64,000 nt of DNA from Janthinobacterium sp. PC23-8 (GTDB lineage Bacteria > Pseudomonadota > Gammaproteobacteria > Burkholderiales > Burkholderiaceae_D): positions 1,044,151-1,108,150 of the forward strand of contig NZ_NJGY01000001.1 in NCBI RefSeq assembly GCF_002250505.1, read 5' to 3'. The notes under the pieces were generated by a model that worked only from the letters and a program-made list of their open reading frames with translations, did not search any database and was not told the origin of the DNA. A program made the translations under genes and the position numbers. Shown here piece by piece: positions 28,054 to 38,316 of this stretch. Each line of letters opens with the position of its first letter. Position 1 is the first letter of the stretch.

Positions 28054-29642
28054 TGACTACCGCCGCCACCCCGCATGCCGAACCGTTTGTCCGCGTGCGC
28101 CATCCGAACGCCCTGCCCGAACAGTCCGAATGGACGTTCGAGCTGATCGAGCAGGTCCACGAGGAAATCGCCCGCGTGGCAAAGCAGTTCGGCCTCGACA
28201 CCTATCCCAATCAGCTGGAGGTGATCACGGCCGAGCAGATGATGGACGCCTACACCTCGGTCGGCATGCCGGTGTCCTATAACCACTGGTCGTTCGGCAA
28301 GCATTTTTTGTCCACCGAGAAAAGCTACAAGCGTGGCCAGATGGGCCTGGCCTACGAGATCGTCATCAACTCCAATCCCTGCATCGCCTATTTAATGGAG
28401 GAAAACAGCCTGACCATGCAGTCGCTGGTGATCGCGCACGCGGCCTACGGCCATAACTCCTTCTTCAAGGGCAATTATCTGTTCCGCGCCTGGACCGACG
28501 CCGACGCCATCATCGACTACATGGTGTTTGCCAAGAATTACATCGCCGAATGCGAACAGCGCCATGGCGTCGATGCGGTGGAATTGCTGCTCGACTCCTG
28601 CCATGCGATCCAGAACTATGGCGTGGACCGCTACAAGCGCCCGGCCAAGCTGTCGATGGCCAAGGAATATGCGCGCCAAAAAGAACGCGAAGAATACGTG
28701 CAGTCGCAGATCAACCAGCTGTGGCGCACCCTGCCGCGCCGCGACGAGGACGACGACGAGGAAGAGCAGCGCCGGGCGGCGCCCCGTTTCCCGCCGGAAC
28801 CCGAGGAAAACCTGCTGTACTTTATCGAAAAATATGCGCCGCTGCTCGAACCCTGGCAGCGCGAGATGGTGCGCATCGTGCGCAAGATTTCCCAGTATTT
28901 TTATCCGCAGCGCCAGACCCAGGTCATGAACGAAGGCTGGGCCACCTTCTGGCACTACACGATATTGAACCAGCTGTATGACGAAGGCGTGGTCGGCGAC
29001 GGCTTCATGATGGAGTTCCTGAAAAGCCATACCAACGTGGTGTACCAGCCGCCGATCGACAGCCCGTATTACAGCGGCATCAATCCGTATGCGCTCGGTT
29101 TTGCGATGATGAGCGACATCCGCCGCATCTGCGAACACCCGACCGACGAAGACCGCGCCTGGTTTCCCGAGCTGGCCGGCAGCGACTGGCGCAAGAGCCT
29201 GGACTTTGCCATGCGCAATTTCAAGGACGAGAGCTTCATTGCCCAGTACCTGTCGCCGCGCCTGATCCGCGAATTCCACTTCTTTGCCGTGCTCGACGAC
29301 GACAAGAACGAGAAGCTGGCCATTTCCGCCATCCACGACGAAGCGGGCTACCGCTATGTGCGCCAGCAGCTGGCCGAACAATACAACCTGGGCAACCGCG
29401 AACCGAATATCCAGGTATGGTCGGTCAATACGCGCGACGACCGCGCACTGACCTTGCGCCATACGCAATTCCTGCGCCGCCCGCTGAACCAGCAGGCCAG
29501 CGAAGTATTGAAACACGTGGCGCGCCTGTGGGGCTTCGACGTGCATCTCGATACGGTCGATCCGCAGGGCGTGGTGCTGGGCACCCTGAACTGCCGGCGC
29601 GAAAAACGCAACCGCCGCGACGATCCCGCCTTCCGCCCGTAG
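28050..29642 (+). CDS. spoVR: SpoVR family protein
   Basis: A 530-residue protein (YcgB in E. coli). Family hallmarks visible are the N-terminal helical part with NHWSFGKHF, EIVINSNPCIAYLMEENS and HAAYGHNSFFKGN, the central NEGWATFWHY motif, and a C-terminal half typical of proteobacterial SpoVR. The His/Glu-rich conserved motifs suggest a metal site, which is inference. Two ATGs overlap the yeaH stop (ATGATGA), so translation is probably coupled. It closes the prkA operon; no strong terminator follows. Confidence 0.94.
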   Translation: MMTTAATPHAEPFVRVRHPNALPEQSEWTFELIEQVHEEIARVAKQFGLDTYPNQLEVITAEQMMDAYTSVGMPVSYNHWSFGKHFLSTEKSYKRGQMGLAYEIVINSNPCIAYLMEENSLTMQSLVIAHAAYGHNSFFKGNYLFRAWTDADAIIDYMVFAKNYIAECEQRHGVDAVELLLDSCHAIQNYGVDRYKRPAKLSMAKEYARQKEREEYVQSQINQLWRTLPRRDEDDDEEEQRRAAPRFPPEPEENLLYFIEKYAPLLEPWQREMVRIVRKISQYFYPQRQTQVMNEGWATFWHYTILNQLYDEGVVGDGFMMEFLKSHTNVVYQPPIDSPYYSGINPYALGFAMMSDIRRICEHPTDEDRAWFPELAGSDWRKSLDFAMRNFKDESFIAQYLSPRLIREFHFFAVLDDDKNEKLAISAIHDEAGYRYVRQQLAEQYNLGNREPNIQVWSVNTRDDRALTLRHTQFLRRPLNQQASEVLKHVARLWGFDVHLDTVDPQGVVLGTLNCRREKRNRRDDPAFRP

Positions 29643-30178
29643 GGCTTTGCGGCCCCTGTTTCCAGCCCCCGTATAAGCGTGCGCTATGCCCGCATCAGAA
29701 TTCAGTATGGCTGGCAGGGCTTGAAAATCGCCATGCCGAGCCGGTTTTTTTGCCGTTCCAGGCCCGCCCCGCACCCGATTGGTGCAATCATCAGCGAAAG
29801 TGGTCTGGTTCCCCTTTGAAAAATTGCCAAAAAGAAATAAATCGATCCAAATTTAGCGGTTTCCATATTCAATAAAACAAAATTTAATTCTGCGATATCG
29901 ACACATCGGAGAACTTAGCCATGGTAGCCCCAAGTGGCTGTAAAAAACCGATAAGACCGCCTTTTTTTATGTCCGAAAGCGTGCAAAGATGGCATAAGCA
30001 AGTACGTTTTCAGGGCGCAAAAGGTGGGAAAATTTAACCGGTTTTAGGCGTTAAAAATCTGTGTAAAATAAAGAATTCGTATGTATAATTCGGCGACGTC
30101 CCGGATACGGCTGGAGCTTTGTGTCGTCATTTTGGGGTTCAGTTGCAAGACAAGAGATGGTATTTGGAGAAAGCAGGC
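29643..30178. promoter_or_regulatory. Intergenic region upstream of tonB
   Basis: A 536-bp gap without a convincing gene. The second half is AT-rich. A TATAAT at 30084-30089 about 90 bp before tonB is the best -10 candidate, but the matching -35 is poor. AGCCA and TGGCT around 29909-29934 could pair, followed by a poly-A and then a T-rich stretch. No Fur box matching the usual consensus was found, which is notable for a tonB operon. Confidence 0.35.
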
Positions 30179-30838
30179 ATGAATTTTTCGAACGAGAAAA
30201 GTCCCAAGAACTACACAGGCATCACGATCGTTGTCCTGCTGCACGTTCTCGCGGCTTACGGGATTGCGACGGGCTTGGGCAAACGGTTAGTTACCAAAAT
30301 GATGGACCCGGTTGAAACCAAGATTATCGAGGAAGTCAAACCGCCTCCACCGAAGGATCTTCCACCGCCACCACCGCCGCCAGAAATGAAAGCGCCGCCG
30401 CCGCCGTTCATTCCGCCAGTCGAGGTGAACGTGCAGCAGCCGCCGCCACCGCAGAACGTGATTGCCAACACCACCCAGGTGAAGCCAGCCACCAATGTGC
30501 TGACGCCGCCTGCGCCGCCGGCACAGCCTGCGCCAGCCGCTCCTGGACCAGCCAAATCGGTGCGTACCGCAGCAGTGGTCGACTTCAGCGTCTGCGAAAA
30601 GCCGCAGTATCCGAAGTCCTCGCAGCGCAATGAGGAAACCGGTGTCGTGACACTGTCGTTCCTGATCGGCGTTGACGGCAAGGTCGCCGATTCGAAGATC
30701 GTGAAGTCGAGCGGCTTCCGCGATCTGGACAAAGCTGCGGTATCAGGTATCAGCCGCTGCACGTTCAAGCCTGCAACGGTCGACGGCAAGCCGGAACAAG
30801 GCTGGCAGCAAATGCAATACGTTTGGTCGCTGGATTAA
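30179..30838 (+). CDS. tonB: TonB energy transducer
   Basis: A 219-residue inner-membrane protein that passes proton-motive energy from ExbB/ExbD to outer-membrane receptors. One membrane helix (ITIVVLLHVLAAYGIAT) lies at about 15-31. A Pro-rich periplasmic spacer spans about 55-125. The C-terminal TonB fold carries VVTLSFLIGVDGKVADSKIV and ends YVWSLD. The start at 30179 has GGAG about 11 nt upstream; the frame to 30119 is not used. It is first of tonB - exbB - exbD - exbD. Confidence 0.93.
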   Translation: MNFSNEKSPKNYTGITIVVLLHVLAAYGIATGLGKRLVTKMMDPVETKIIEEVKPPPPKDLPPPPPPPEMKAPPPPFIPPVEVNVQQPPPPQNVIANTTQVKPATNVLTPPAPPAQPAPAAPGPAKSVRTAAVVDFSVCEKPQYPKSSQRNEETGVVTLSFLIGVDGKVADSKIVKSSGFRDLDKAAVSGISRCTFKPATVDGKPEQGWQQMQYVWSLD

Positions 30839-30922
30839 CACCCGAGGCAGTGATCCTGCCTCACACCATGATTTCGTTGTCATTACGTTCAGCGATCTGT
30901 TATTTTTAATTTTGGAGGAAGC

Positions 30923-31843
30923 ATGTTTAAGAATACCCGTTTGTCCGCATTTTTTGCCGCGGTTCTGTTGTCCGTTACCGCTACTACCGCCCTGGTAGCA
31001 GCCCCAGCATTCGCGGACGCGCCAGCTTCGGCGGCAGCTTCGGCGCCTGCGGCAGACGCTGCTGCAGCACCGGCACCAGCTGCTGATGCGGCAGCTCCGG
31101 CAGCCGCTCCAGCCGCTGACGCAGCCGCTCCAAAAACCGAAGAAGTGCACAACCCGTTCGGCCTGTCGGCCGTGTGGGACGGCGGCTTCGTGCCACGCGC
31201 CACCCTGATCATCCTGGCCATCATGTCGATCGGCAGCTGGTACATCATCATCACCAAACTGCTCGACCAGATGAAAATCTTCAAGCAAGCCAAGGAAACC
31301 GCCGCCAAATTCTGGAAAGCACCTTCGATCGCAGCCGGTTCGGCCACGCTGGTAGAAGGTTCGCCATTCCGTTTCATCGCTGAATCGGGCACCAAGGCAA
31401 CGGCTCACCATGACGGCGCCCTGCTGGAACAAATCGATCTGTCGACCTGGGTGACGATGTCGATCCAGCGCGCTTCGGACAAAGTCCAGTCGCGTCTGCA
31501 AGATGGCCTGTCGTTCCTGGCAACCGTTGGTTCGACCGCACCGTTCATCGGTCTGTTCGGTACCGTTTGGGGTATCTACGGCGCGCTGACCGCCATCGGC
31601 ATGACCGGTAACGCTTCGATCGACAAAGTGGCAGGTCCCGTCGGTGAAGCACTGATCATGACCGCGTTCGGTCTGCTGGTCGCTGTTCCTGCCGTTCTGG
31701 GTTACAACTGGCTGGTTCGCCGCAACAAAACCGCAATGGAAGACATCCGCTCGTTCAGCGCCGACGTTCACTCGGTTCTGGTTTCCGGCGCCATGTCGAC
31801 CAGCGAAGCTGGCCGTGCTGCCGGCGCTAAAAAGATCGGATAA
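30923..31843 (+). CDS. exbB: ExbB/TolQ proton channel subunit, extended N-terminus
   Basis: A 306-residue inner-membrane protein, longer than E. coli ExbB (244). It begins with a signal-like segment (residues 1-32, ending AFA) and an Ala/Pro-rich stretch to about residue 70. Three membrane helices follow, around 92-112, 205-225 and 255-275; the conserved TVGSTAPFIGLFGTVWGIYGA is the helix-2 core. GGAGGAAGC gives a strong ribosome site before the ATG. It works with the two downstream ExbD proteins and with TonB. Confidence 0.93.
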   Translation: MFKNTRLSAFFAAVLLSVTATTALVAAPAFADAPASAAASAPAADAAAAPAPAADAAAPAAAPAADAAAPKTEEVHNPFGLSAVWDGGFVPRATLIILAIMSIGSWYIIITKLLDQMKIFKQAKETAAKFWKAPSIAAGSATLVEGSPFRFIAESGTKATAHHDGALLEQIDLSTWVTMSIQRASDKVQSRLQDGLSFLATVGSTAPFIGLFGTVWGIYGALTAIGMTGNASIDKVAGPVGEALIMTAFGLLVAVPAVLGYNWLVRRNKTAMEDIRSFSADVHSVLVSGAMSTSEAGRAAGAKKIG

Positions 31844-31848
31844 GAATC

Positions 31849-32277
31849 ATGTCGATGTCCGTCGGCTCCGACAGCGGAGATGAAGATCAAGTAATGTCAG
31901 AAATCAACACGACGCCGCTCGTCGACATCATGTTGGTTTTGCTGATCATTTTCCTGATCACCAGTCCGGTTGTTCTCAAGCTGCAGAAAATCGATCTGCC
32001 GATTGAGGCCAACCAAGCCCTTCAAACCAAGCCGCAGAACGTTAACATCGTGGTTAACAAGGACGGCGAGATTTATTTGGGCCAGACCAGACTGAAAGAC
32101 ACGAACGAATTGTTCGATTATCTTAAAGTTGAAGCAGTGAAAGTACCGCAGCCGGAAGTACACGTTCGTGGCGATCAGGAAGCACGCTATGAATCGATCG
32201 GCCGAGTGATCTTCACGACCCAACGTGCCGGGATTCAGAAGGTCGGCTTCATCACCGAACCACCTGACAAGAGCTGA
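31849..32277 (+). CDS. exbD: ExbD biopolymer transport protein, copy 1
   Basis: A 142-residue protein with one membrane helix (MLVLLIIFLITSPVVL, about 28-43) and a periplasmic domain. The conserved membrane Asp is in PLVDIMLV, where it carries protons. It starts 5 bp after exbB. It is about 40 per cent like the next gene by eye, so the two are paralogues, the arrangement seen in Xanthomonas-type tonB-exbB-exbD1-exbD2 operons. Confidence 0.92.
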   Translation: MSMSVGSDSGDEDQVMSEINTTPLVDIMLVLLIIFLITSPVVLKLQKIDLPIEANQALQTKPQNVNIVVNKDGEIYLGQTRLKDTNELFDYLKVEAVKVPQPEVHVRGDQEARYESIGRVIFTTQRAGIQKVGFITEPPDKS

Positions 32278-32382
32278 TAGCGACTGACGGCGGCGCCCTG
32301 CTTAAAAGGGGGCGCCGCCGCCAGGAGCTTGCCGGGCGGCAGTTGCGTCCGGTGCTTCGTTGGACTTCTTAAAGGAAACACT

Positions 32383-32814
32383 ATGAGTATGAATGTCGGT
32401 TCGGGAAGCGCAGCAGGCGCCGATCCGGAACCAATGATGGAACTGAACATGACGCCCCTCATCGATGTGATGCTGGTGCTGATTATCATGTTGATCATCA
32501 CGATTCCAAAACAAAACCACTCGGTGAACCTGAACATGCCGGTCGGCACCCCGCCGCCACCGACGACGGAACCAGTGGTCGTCACGATCGATGTCGATTT
32601 TGACGGCACCATCTTGTGGGACAATCAGGTCGTTCCTGACCGTGCCGCGCTGGAAGCAAAGCTGAACAACGTTGCTGCGCAAGCAGACCAGCCGGAAGTG
32701 CATCTGCGTCCGAACAAGCTGGTGGAATACAAGGTCGTCGCCGGTGTCATGGCAGCGGCGCAGCGTCTGGGCGTGACTAAAATCGGTCTGGTCGGTAACG
32801 AGCAATTCCAGTAA
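32383..32814 (+). CDS. exbD: ExbD biopolymer transport protein, copy 2
   Basis: A 143-residue second ExbD. The membrane Asp is in PLIDVMLVLIIMLIITIP (about 25-42), followed by a short Pro-rich turn and the periplasmic domain. The start at 32383 has AAAGGA 8 bp upstream; the frame opening at 32329 is not used. A strong terminator after the stop ends the operon. In Xanthomonas the second ExbD is dispensable for iron uptake but needed for plant responses; whether the role is similar here is unknown. Confidence 0.92.
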   Translation: MSMNVGSGSAAGADPEPMMELNMTPLIDVMLVLIIMLIITIPKQNHSVNLNMPVGTPPPPTTEPVVVTIDVDFDGTILWDNQVVPDRAALEAKLNNVAAQADQPEVHLRPNKLVEYKVVAGVMAAAQRLGVTKIGLVGNEQFQ

Positions 32815-32842
32815 GCTGTTGTATCAGGTTCTTTTTACATCC

Positions 32843-32875
32843 GAATAGGCAGGCCTCCCTGCCTATTCGCTTTTT
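32843..32875 (+). terminator. Terminator of the tonB-exbBD operon
   Basis: A perfect 11-bp stem GAATAGGCAGG with loop CCTC is followed by GC and five T residues, 29 bp after the exbD2 stop. Confidence 0.92.
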
Positions 32876-32891
32876 ACAGAAAGACTTTCTC

Positions 32892-34103
32892 ATGTCCAAG
32901 TTTCGTCTCGCTCATCTCGGCCTCGTCATGGCCGCTATCGGTTTTACCGCAGCCACTCCCGTCATCGGCCTCGGTTCGCTGGCATATGCCGCCGACACCG
33001 TGCGCGCCGAAGTCGGCAAGCCACTGCAAGAAGCGCAAAAACTCGCGAGCAGCGGCAAAAACAAGGAAGCGCTGGCCAAACTGCGTGAAGCAGACAGCGT
33101 CGGCGGCAAGACTGCCTTTGAAAGCTACCAGATCGAACGCGTGCGCGCCTCGGCCGCCGCTGCCTCCGGCGATAACGCCACCGCCATCAAGGCGTTCGAA
33201 GCCGTCATCAATTCCGGCCGCCTGAGTGCCGCCGAAGCACCGAAATTCACGCAGGCCCTGGCCGGCATGTACTACCGCGCCAAGGACTGGCCGAACACCG
33301 TCACCTGGATCAAGCGCTCGCTGAAAGACCGCGAAGACCCACAGATGCGCGAACTGCTGATCCAGACCTACTATGTCAGCGGCAACTACGCCGAAGCGGC
33401 AAAAGAGCTGCAGGCGCGCGGCGGCAACTCGGAAGCGAGCCTGCAAATGCTGGCCAACATCCAGTTGAAGCAAAATGACAAGGCCGGCTACGTGTCGACC
33501 CTGGAAAAACTGGCTGCCAGCTATCCGAAATCGAGCTACTGGGCCGACCTGCTGAACCGCGTCTCGGGCAAACCTGGCTTCTCGCAGCGCCTGGGCCTGG
33601 ACGTGCAGCGCCTGCGCCTGGCCAACGGCCTGTTCACCAAGGCTTCCGAATACATGGAAATCAGCCAGCTGGCCCTGCAGGCCGGCAATCCGGGTGAAGC
33701 CTTGGGCATCATTGACCAGGGCTACAAAAAAGGCGTGCTGGGCACCGGCACCGATGCCGCCCGTCACCAGCGCCTGAAAGACCTGGCCCTGAAAACCCAG
33801 GCCGAGCTGAAAGCGAACGCCGCCAAGTCGGAAGCCGAATACGTCAAGAACAAGGACGCCGACTCCCTGAGCAAGCTGGGTTTTGCACTGGTCTACGACG
33901 GCCAGGCCGACAAGGGCCTGGGCCTGATGAACGATGCCGTCAAACTGGGCACCGCCAAGTATCCGGAAGAAGCCAAGCTGCACCTGGGCATCGCTTACAT
34001 CCACGCCGGCAAGAAAGCCAATGCCACCACCGCCCTGAAAACCGTCAAGGGCACGGATGGCGCGGCTGACCTGGCCCGCTACTGGACACTGATGAATAAA
34101 TAA
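32892..34103 (+). CDS. Exported tetratricopeptide-repeat protein
   Basis: A 403-residue protein with a signal peptide (residues about 1-34, ending LAYA). The rest is helical with repeated TPR-like units, for example GKNKEALAKLREADSV, GDNATAIKAFEAVI, GNYAEAAKELQARG and GNPGEALGIIDQGY. It is periplasmic by prediction. A separate terminator lies on each side, yet it follows the TonB operon closely, so it may support the TonB/ExbBD complex; that is inference. No enzymatic motif is seen. Confidence 0.85.
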   Translation: MSKFRLAHLGLVMAAIGFTAATPVIGLGSLAYAADTVRAEVGKPLQEAQKLASSGKNKEALAKLREADSVGGKTAFESYQIERVRASAAAASGDNATAIKAFEAVINSGRLSAAEAPKFTQALAGMYYRAKDWPNTVTWIKRSLKDREDPQMRELLIQTYYVSGNYAEAAKELQARGGNSEASLQMLANIQLKQNDKAGYVSTLEKLAASYPKSSYWADLLNRVSGKPGFSQRLGLDVQRLRLANGLFTKASEYMEISQLALQAGNPGEALGIIDQGYKKGVLGTGTDAARHQRLKDLALKTQAELKANAAKSEAEYVKNKDADSLSKLGFALVYDGQADKGLGLMNDAVKLGTAKYPEEAKLHLGIAYIHAGKKANATTALKTVKGTDGAADLARYWTLMNK

Positions 34104-34123
34104 TCAGAGGTAAAGCCGTCTCC

Positions 34124-34160
34124 AAAAGCGTTGCAGGCAGTCATGCCGGCAACGCTTTTT
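34124..34160 (+). terminator. Terminator after the TPR gene
   Basis: AAAAGCGTTGC pairs with GCAACGCTTTT; an inner GGCA/TGCC adds four more pairs around a gtca loop, and T residues follow. It lies 20 bp after the stop. Confidence 0.88.
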
Positions 34161-34263
34161 ATCATTTCAGCAGGGAAATTACCCCCTGGCCGGCCCTGCC
34201 GGGTGTGCATCCATGAAACAGTCCGTATAATCCCCCTTTTGGCACAGTTTTCATCCCATTCCC

Positions 34264-35235
34264 ATGAAGGTATTTCGCGGACTTCCCAATGCCCAGGCAC
34301 GCGCACCGTGCGCGCTGACCATCGGCAATTTTGACGGTGTCCATATCGGTCATCAAGCCTTGCTGGCGCGCGTGCGCAAGGCGGCGACCGAACTCGGCAT
34401 CGAGGCGGCCGTGATGACGTTCGAGCCGCACCCGCGCGAGTTCTTTGCCCAGCGCGGCGGCGACTTGTCGAAAGCGCCACAACGCATCGCCAACCTGCGC
34501 GACAAGCTGCAGTCGCTGGAAGACGCCGGCATCGACCGCGTCATCGTCGAGCACTTCAGCGCGCAGTTTGCGGCCTTGAGCCCGCAGGAATTCACGCAGC
34601 AGGTGCTGGTCGACGGCCTGCACGTGAAATGGCTGATGGTCGGCGACGACTTCTGCTATGGCGCGCGGCGCGCCGGCGATGTGGCCATGCTGCAGGAAGC
34701 AGGCCGCGAACATGGTTTTCACGTTGAAACCTTGCCGACCGTAATGAATGGCAGCACCCGCATCTCGTCCTCGGCCGTGCGCCTGGCGCTGGCCGCTGGC
34801 GACTTTACCCTGGCCCAGCAGCTACTGGGCCATCCGTACGCCATTTCCGGCCATGTGATCCACGGCCAGAAGCTGGGCCGCACCCTGGGTTTCCCCACCC
34901 TGAACTTGCGCGTCGCGCACCGCCCCGCCCTGTCGGGCATCTTTATCGTGCAAGTACATGGACTGGCGCCCGGCCCGCTGCCGGCCGTCGCCAGCCTGGG
35001 CGTGCGCCCCACCGTCGACGACAGCGGCCGCGTGCTGCTGGAAGTGCATCTGTTCGATTTCGCCCAGTCCTGCTACGGCAAGCTGGTGCGCGTGGAATTC
35101 CTGGAAAAACTGCGCGACGAAGAGAAATACGATGACTTGCCGACCCTGACAGCCGCCATCGAGCGCGACTCGAACCAGGCGCGCGCCTATTTCGCCCAGC
35201 GCCGCAGCGCCCTTACCGCCACCGACCGAATTTGA
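34264..35235 (+). CDS. ribF: Bifunctional riboflavin kinase / FAD synthetase
   Basis: A 323-residue cytoplasmic enzyme making FMN then FAD. The N-terminal FAD synthetase (nucleotidyltransferase) domain carries IGNFDGVHIGHQALL at about 20-34 and ISSSAVR near 174. The C-terminal flavokinase domain carries GRTLGFPTLNL and SLGVRPTVD. Length fits the family (about 310). It is followed by ileS and lspA in the same direction, the conserved ribF-ileS-lspA order of many proteobacteria. Confidence 0.96.
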   Translation: MKVFRGLPNAQARAPCALTIGNFDGVHIGHQALLARVRKAATELGIEAAVMTFEPHPREFFAQRGGDLSKAPQRIANLRDKLQSLEDAGIDRVIVEHFSAQFAALSPQEFTQQVLVDGLHVKWLMVGDDFCYGARRAGDVAMLQEAGREHGFHVETLPTVMNGSTRISSSAVRLALAAGDFTLAQQLLGHPYAISGHVIHGQKLGRTLGFPTLNLRVAHRPALSGIFIVQVHGLAPGPLPAVASLGVRPTVDDSGRVLLEVHLFDFAQSCYGKLVRVEFLEKLRDEEKYDDLPTLTAAIERDSNQARAYFAQRRSALTATDRI

Positions 35236-35309
35236 TCCTGGCCAACTCCTGCGCGCGGCGGGTTTGCCCGCCACGGTAACTCACACCATCCAAGTAAAGA
35301 AAACCATCC

Positions 35310-38210
35310 ATGTCCGACCAAAACAAGCCAGCCGCACCCAAGCAGAACAAGAAACCCGTCAGCAAATACCCGGTCAACATGACCGAAACCCCGTTCCCGA
35401 TGCGCGGCGACATGGCCAAGCGCGAACCGCAATGGGTACAGCAATGGCAAGACAAGAAAATCTACGAGCGCGTGCGCAAGGCCGCCGCCGGCCGTCCGAA
35501 ATTCATCCTGCATGACGGCCCGCCGTATGCCAACGGCGACATCCACCTGGGTCACGCCGTCAACAAGATCCTGAAAGACATGGTCGTCAAGTCGCGCTCG
35601 CTGGCCGGCTTCGACGCGCCGTATGTGCCGGGCTGGGATTGCCACGGCATGCCGATCGAGATCCAGATCGAAAAACTGTACGGCAAGAACCTGCCGACGG
35701 CCGACGTGCTGGAAAAGGCGCGCGCCTACGCCACCGTGCAGGTCGAGCGCCAGAAAAAGGACTTTATTCGCCTGGGCGTGCTGGGCGAATGGGACAACCC
35801 TTATTTGACGATGGCGCACGGCAATGAAGCCGACGAGTTGCGCGCGCTCGGCAAGCTGCTGGAAAAAGGCTATGTCTACCGTGGCTTAAAGCCGGTCAAC
35901 TGGTGTTTCGACTGCCAGTCGGCGCTGGCCGAGGCGGAAGTGGAATACGCGGAAAAACGCGACCCGGCCATCGACGTCGGCTTCAAATTCGCCGAGCCGG
36001 CAAAACTGGCTGCCGCGTTTGGCCTGCCTGCGCTGCCAAGCGACAACGGCTATATCGTTATCTGGACCACCACGCCGTGGACCATCCCGTCGAACCAGGC
36101 GCTGAACGTCAATCCGGAAGTCAAGTACGCGCTGGTGCAAGCCGAGCGCGATGGCCAGCCGCTGCTATTGATCCTGGCGCAGGACCTGGTGGTGTCGAGC
36201 CTGGCGCGCTTCAAGCTGGAGGGCACGACGATCGCCACCTGCGACGGCGCGGCCCTGGCCGGCATCAGCTTCCGTCACCCGCTGCACGCCGCCGACGCCT
36301 TCTACAACCGCCTGTCGCCCCTGTACCTGGCCGACTATGTGACCACCGAAAGCGGCACCGGCGTGGTGCACTCGGCGCCGGCCTATGGCCTGGACGACTT
36401 TATCTCGTGCAAGGCGCACGGCATGAAGGACGACGACATCATCAAGCCGGTGATGGGCGACGGCAAATTCGCCTCGACCCTGCCGCTGTTTGGCGGCATG
36501 ACCATCTGGGAAGCCTCGAAGCCGATCTGCAACGCATTGAAAGAAGCGGGCGCGCTGTTCGAAGTAAAAATGTTCGACCACAGCTATATGCACTGCTGGC
36601 GCCATAAAACCCCGATCATTTACCGCGCTACCTCGCAGTGGTTTGCCGGCATGGACGTCACGCCCAAGGACGGCGGCGCCACCCTGCGCGAAACGGCATT
36701 GAAAGGCATCGCCGACACCGAGTTCTTCCCGGACTGGGGCCAGGCGCGCCTGCACGGCATGATCGCCAACCGTCCCGACTGGACCCTGTCGCGCCAGCGC
36801 CAGTGGGGCGTGCCGATGGCCTTTATCGTGCACAAGGAAACGGGCGATTTGCACCCGCGCACGCCGGAACTGCTGGAGCAAGTGGCCAAGCTGATCGAAA
36901 AGGGCGGCATCGAAGCCTGGCAGGCGCTGGACCTGTCTGATCTGATCGGCGACGAAGCGGCCATCTACGCCAAGAACAAGGACACGCTGGACGTGTGGTT
37001 CGATTCCGGCGCCACGCACCAGACGGTATTGGGCGGCCCGCAAGCCCATGGCTCGCACTCGACGCAATTGCAATTTCCGGCCGACCTGTACCTGGAAGGC
37101 TCGGACCAGCATCGCGGCTGGTTCCACTCGTCCCTGCTGGTGTCGTCGATGCTCAATGGCCGTCCGCCCTATAAAGCGCTGCTGACGCACGGCTTTACGG
37201 TCGATGGCGAAGGCAAGAAAATGTCCAAATCCCTGGGCAACACCCTGGCGCCGCAGAAGATCTCGGACAGCCTGGGCGCCGATATCCTGCGCCTGTGGAT
37301 CGCTTCGACCGACTATACGGGAGAATTGTCGATCTCCGACGAAATCCTCAAACGCGTGACCGAATCGTACCGCCGCATCCGCAACACCCTGCGCTTCCTG
37401 CTGGCGAACACCTCGGACTTCAATCCGGCCAGCGACGCGGTGCCGGTGGCCGAGCTGTTCGAGATCGACCGCTACGCGATCGCCAACATGGCGGCCCTGC
37501 AGCAGCAGATCGAGAACAACTATGCGCGCTACGAGTTCCACCCGGTGGTGTCCAAATTGCAGACCTACTGCTCGGAAGACCTGGGCGGCTTCTACCTCGA
37601 TATTCTGAAGGACCGCCTGTACACCACCGGCTTGACCTCGCACGCGCGCCGCTCGGCACAGACCGCCCTGTGGCACATCACGCAAAGCCTGCTGCGCCTG
37701 ATGGCCCCTGCCCTGTCGTTTACGGCCGAAGAAGCGTGGGCCGTGTTCGCCGGTGAAGAAGCCTATGCCGCCAGCGATGAAACCATCTTCACGCAAACCT
37801 GGTGGCAGTTGCCGTCAGTGGCGGACGCTGCGGCCCTGCTGGAAAAATACACGGCCCTGCGCGCCGTGCGCACCGACGTGACGAAACAGCTGGAAGACCT
37901 GCGCACCTCGGGCGCCATCGGTTCGTCCCTGCAGGCCGAGCTGACCATCAAGGCCGCGCCGATGAAGTACAAGCTGTTGACCACCCTGGGCGACGACCTG
38001 AAATTCGTCTTTATCACCTCGCAGGCGTCGGTAGCTGAAGTCGTCGACGAAGCGGGCGAAGAGGTGGTGGTGACGGCGTCTTGCGCACCGAAGTGCGAGC
38101 GCTGCTGGCACTACCGCGTTGACGTGGGCACCGATGCCGAACATCCGACCCTGTGCGGCCGCTGCGTGAGCAACTTGTTCGGTGCGGGCGAAAAGCGCCG
38201 TTTCGCCTAA
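35310..38210 (+). CDS. ileS: Isoleucyl-tRNA synthetase
   Basis: A 966-residue class I aminoacyl-tRNA synthetase. The HIGH-type motif is HLGH near residue 79-82 ([13 protein letters not shown]), KMSKS is near 635-641, and the editing domain lies between them. The C-terminal zinc finger has CxxC pairs [10 protein letters not shown] and CGRCV, as in bacterial type IleRS. Length matches E. coli IleS (938) with a short N-terminal extension. Confidence 0.97.
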   Translation: MSDQNKPAAPKQNKKPVSKYPVNMTETPFPMRGDMAKREPQWVQQWQDKKIYERVRKAAAGRPKFILHDGPPYANGDIHLGHAVNKILKDMVVKSRSLAGFDAPYVPGWDCHGMPIEIQIEKLYGKNLPTADVLEKARAYATVQVERQKKDFIRLGVLGEWDNPYLTMAHGNEADELRALGKLLEKGYVYRGLKPVNWCFDCQSALAEAEVEYAEKRDPAIDVGFKFAEPAKLAAAFGLPALPSDNGYIVIWTTTPWTIPSNQALNVNPEVKYALVQAERDGQPLLLILAQDLVVSSLARFKLEGTTIATCDGAALAGISFRHPLHAADAFYNRLSPLYLADYVTTESGTGVVHSAPAYGLDDFISCKAHGMKDDDIIKPVMGDGKFASTLPLFGGMTIWEASKPICNALKEAGALFEVKMFDHSYMHCWRHKTPIIYRATSQWFAGMDVTPKDGGATLRETALKGIADTEFFPDWGQARLHGMIANRPDWTLSRQRQWGVPMAFIVHKETGDLHPRTPELLEQVAKLIEKGGIEAWQALDLSDLIGDEAAIYAKNKDTLDVWFDSGATHQTVLGGPQAHGSHSTQLQFPADLYLEGSDQHRGWFHSSLLVSSMLNGRPPYKALLTHGFTVDGEGKKMSKSLGNTLAPQKISDSLGADILRLWIASTDYTGELSISDEILKRVTESYRRIRNTLRFLLANTSDFNPASDAVPVAELFEIDRYAIANMAALQQQIENNYARYEFHPVVSKLQTYCSEDLGGFYLDILKDRLYTTGLTSHARRSAQTALWHITQSLLRLMAPALSFTAEEAWAVFAGEEAYAASDETIFTQTWWQLPSVADAAALLEKYTALRAVRTDVTKQLEDLRTSGAIGSSLQAELTIKAAPMKYKLLTTLGDDLKFVFITSQASVAEVVDEAGEEVVVTASCAPKCERCWHYRVDVGTDAEHPTLCGRCVSNLFGAGEKRRFA

Positions 38211-38316
38211 ACTGTCATTACGGGGCACGGCATGCGCCCCGCCTCCGACCGCCGCTGCCAGGCAATCTGTATCCACAACCGTCTGGCGCGGCGGCTTTAC
38301 CTTTCCCTGAAAAAAT

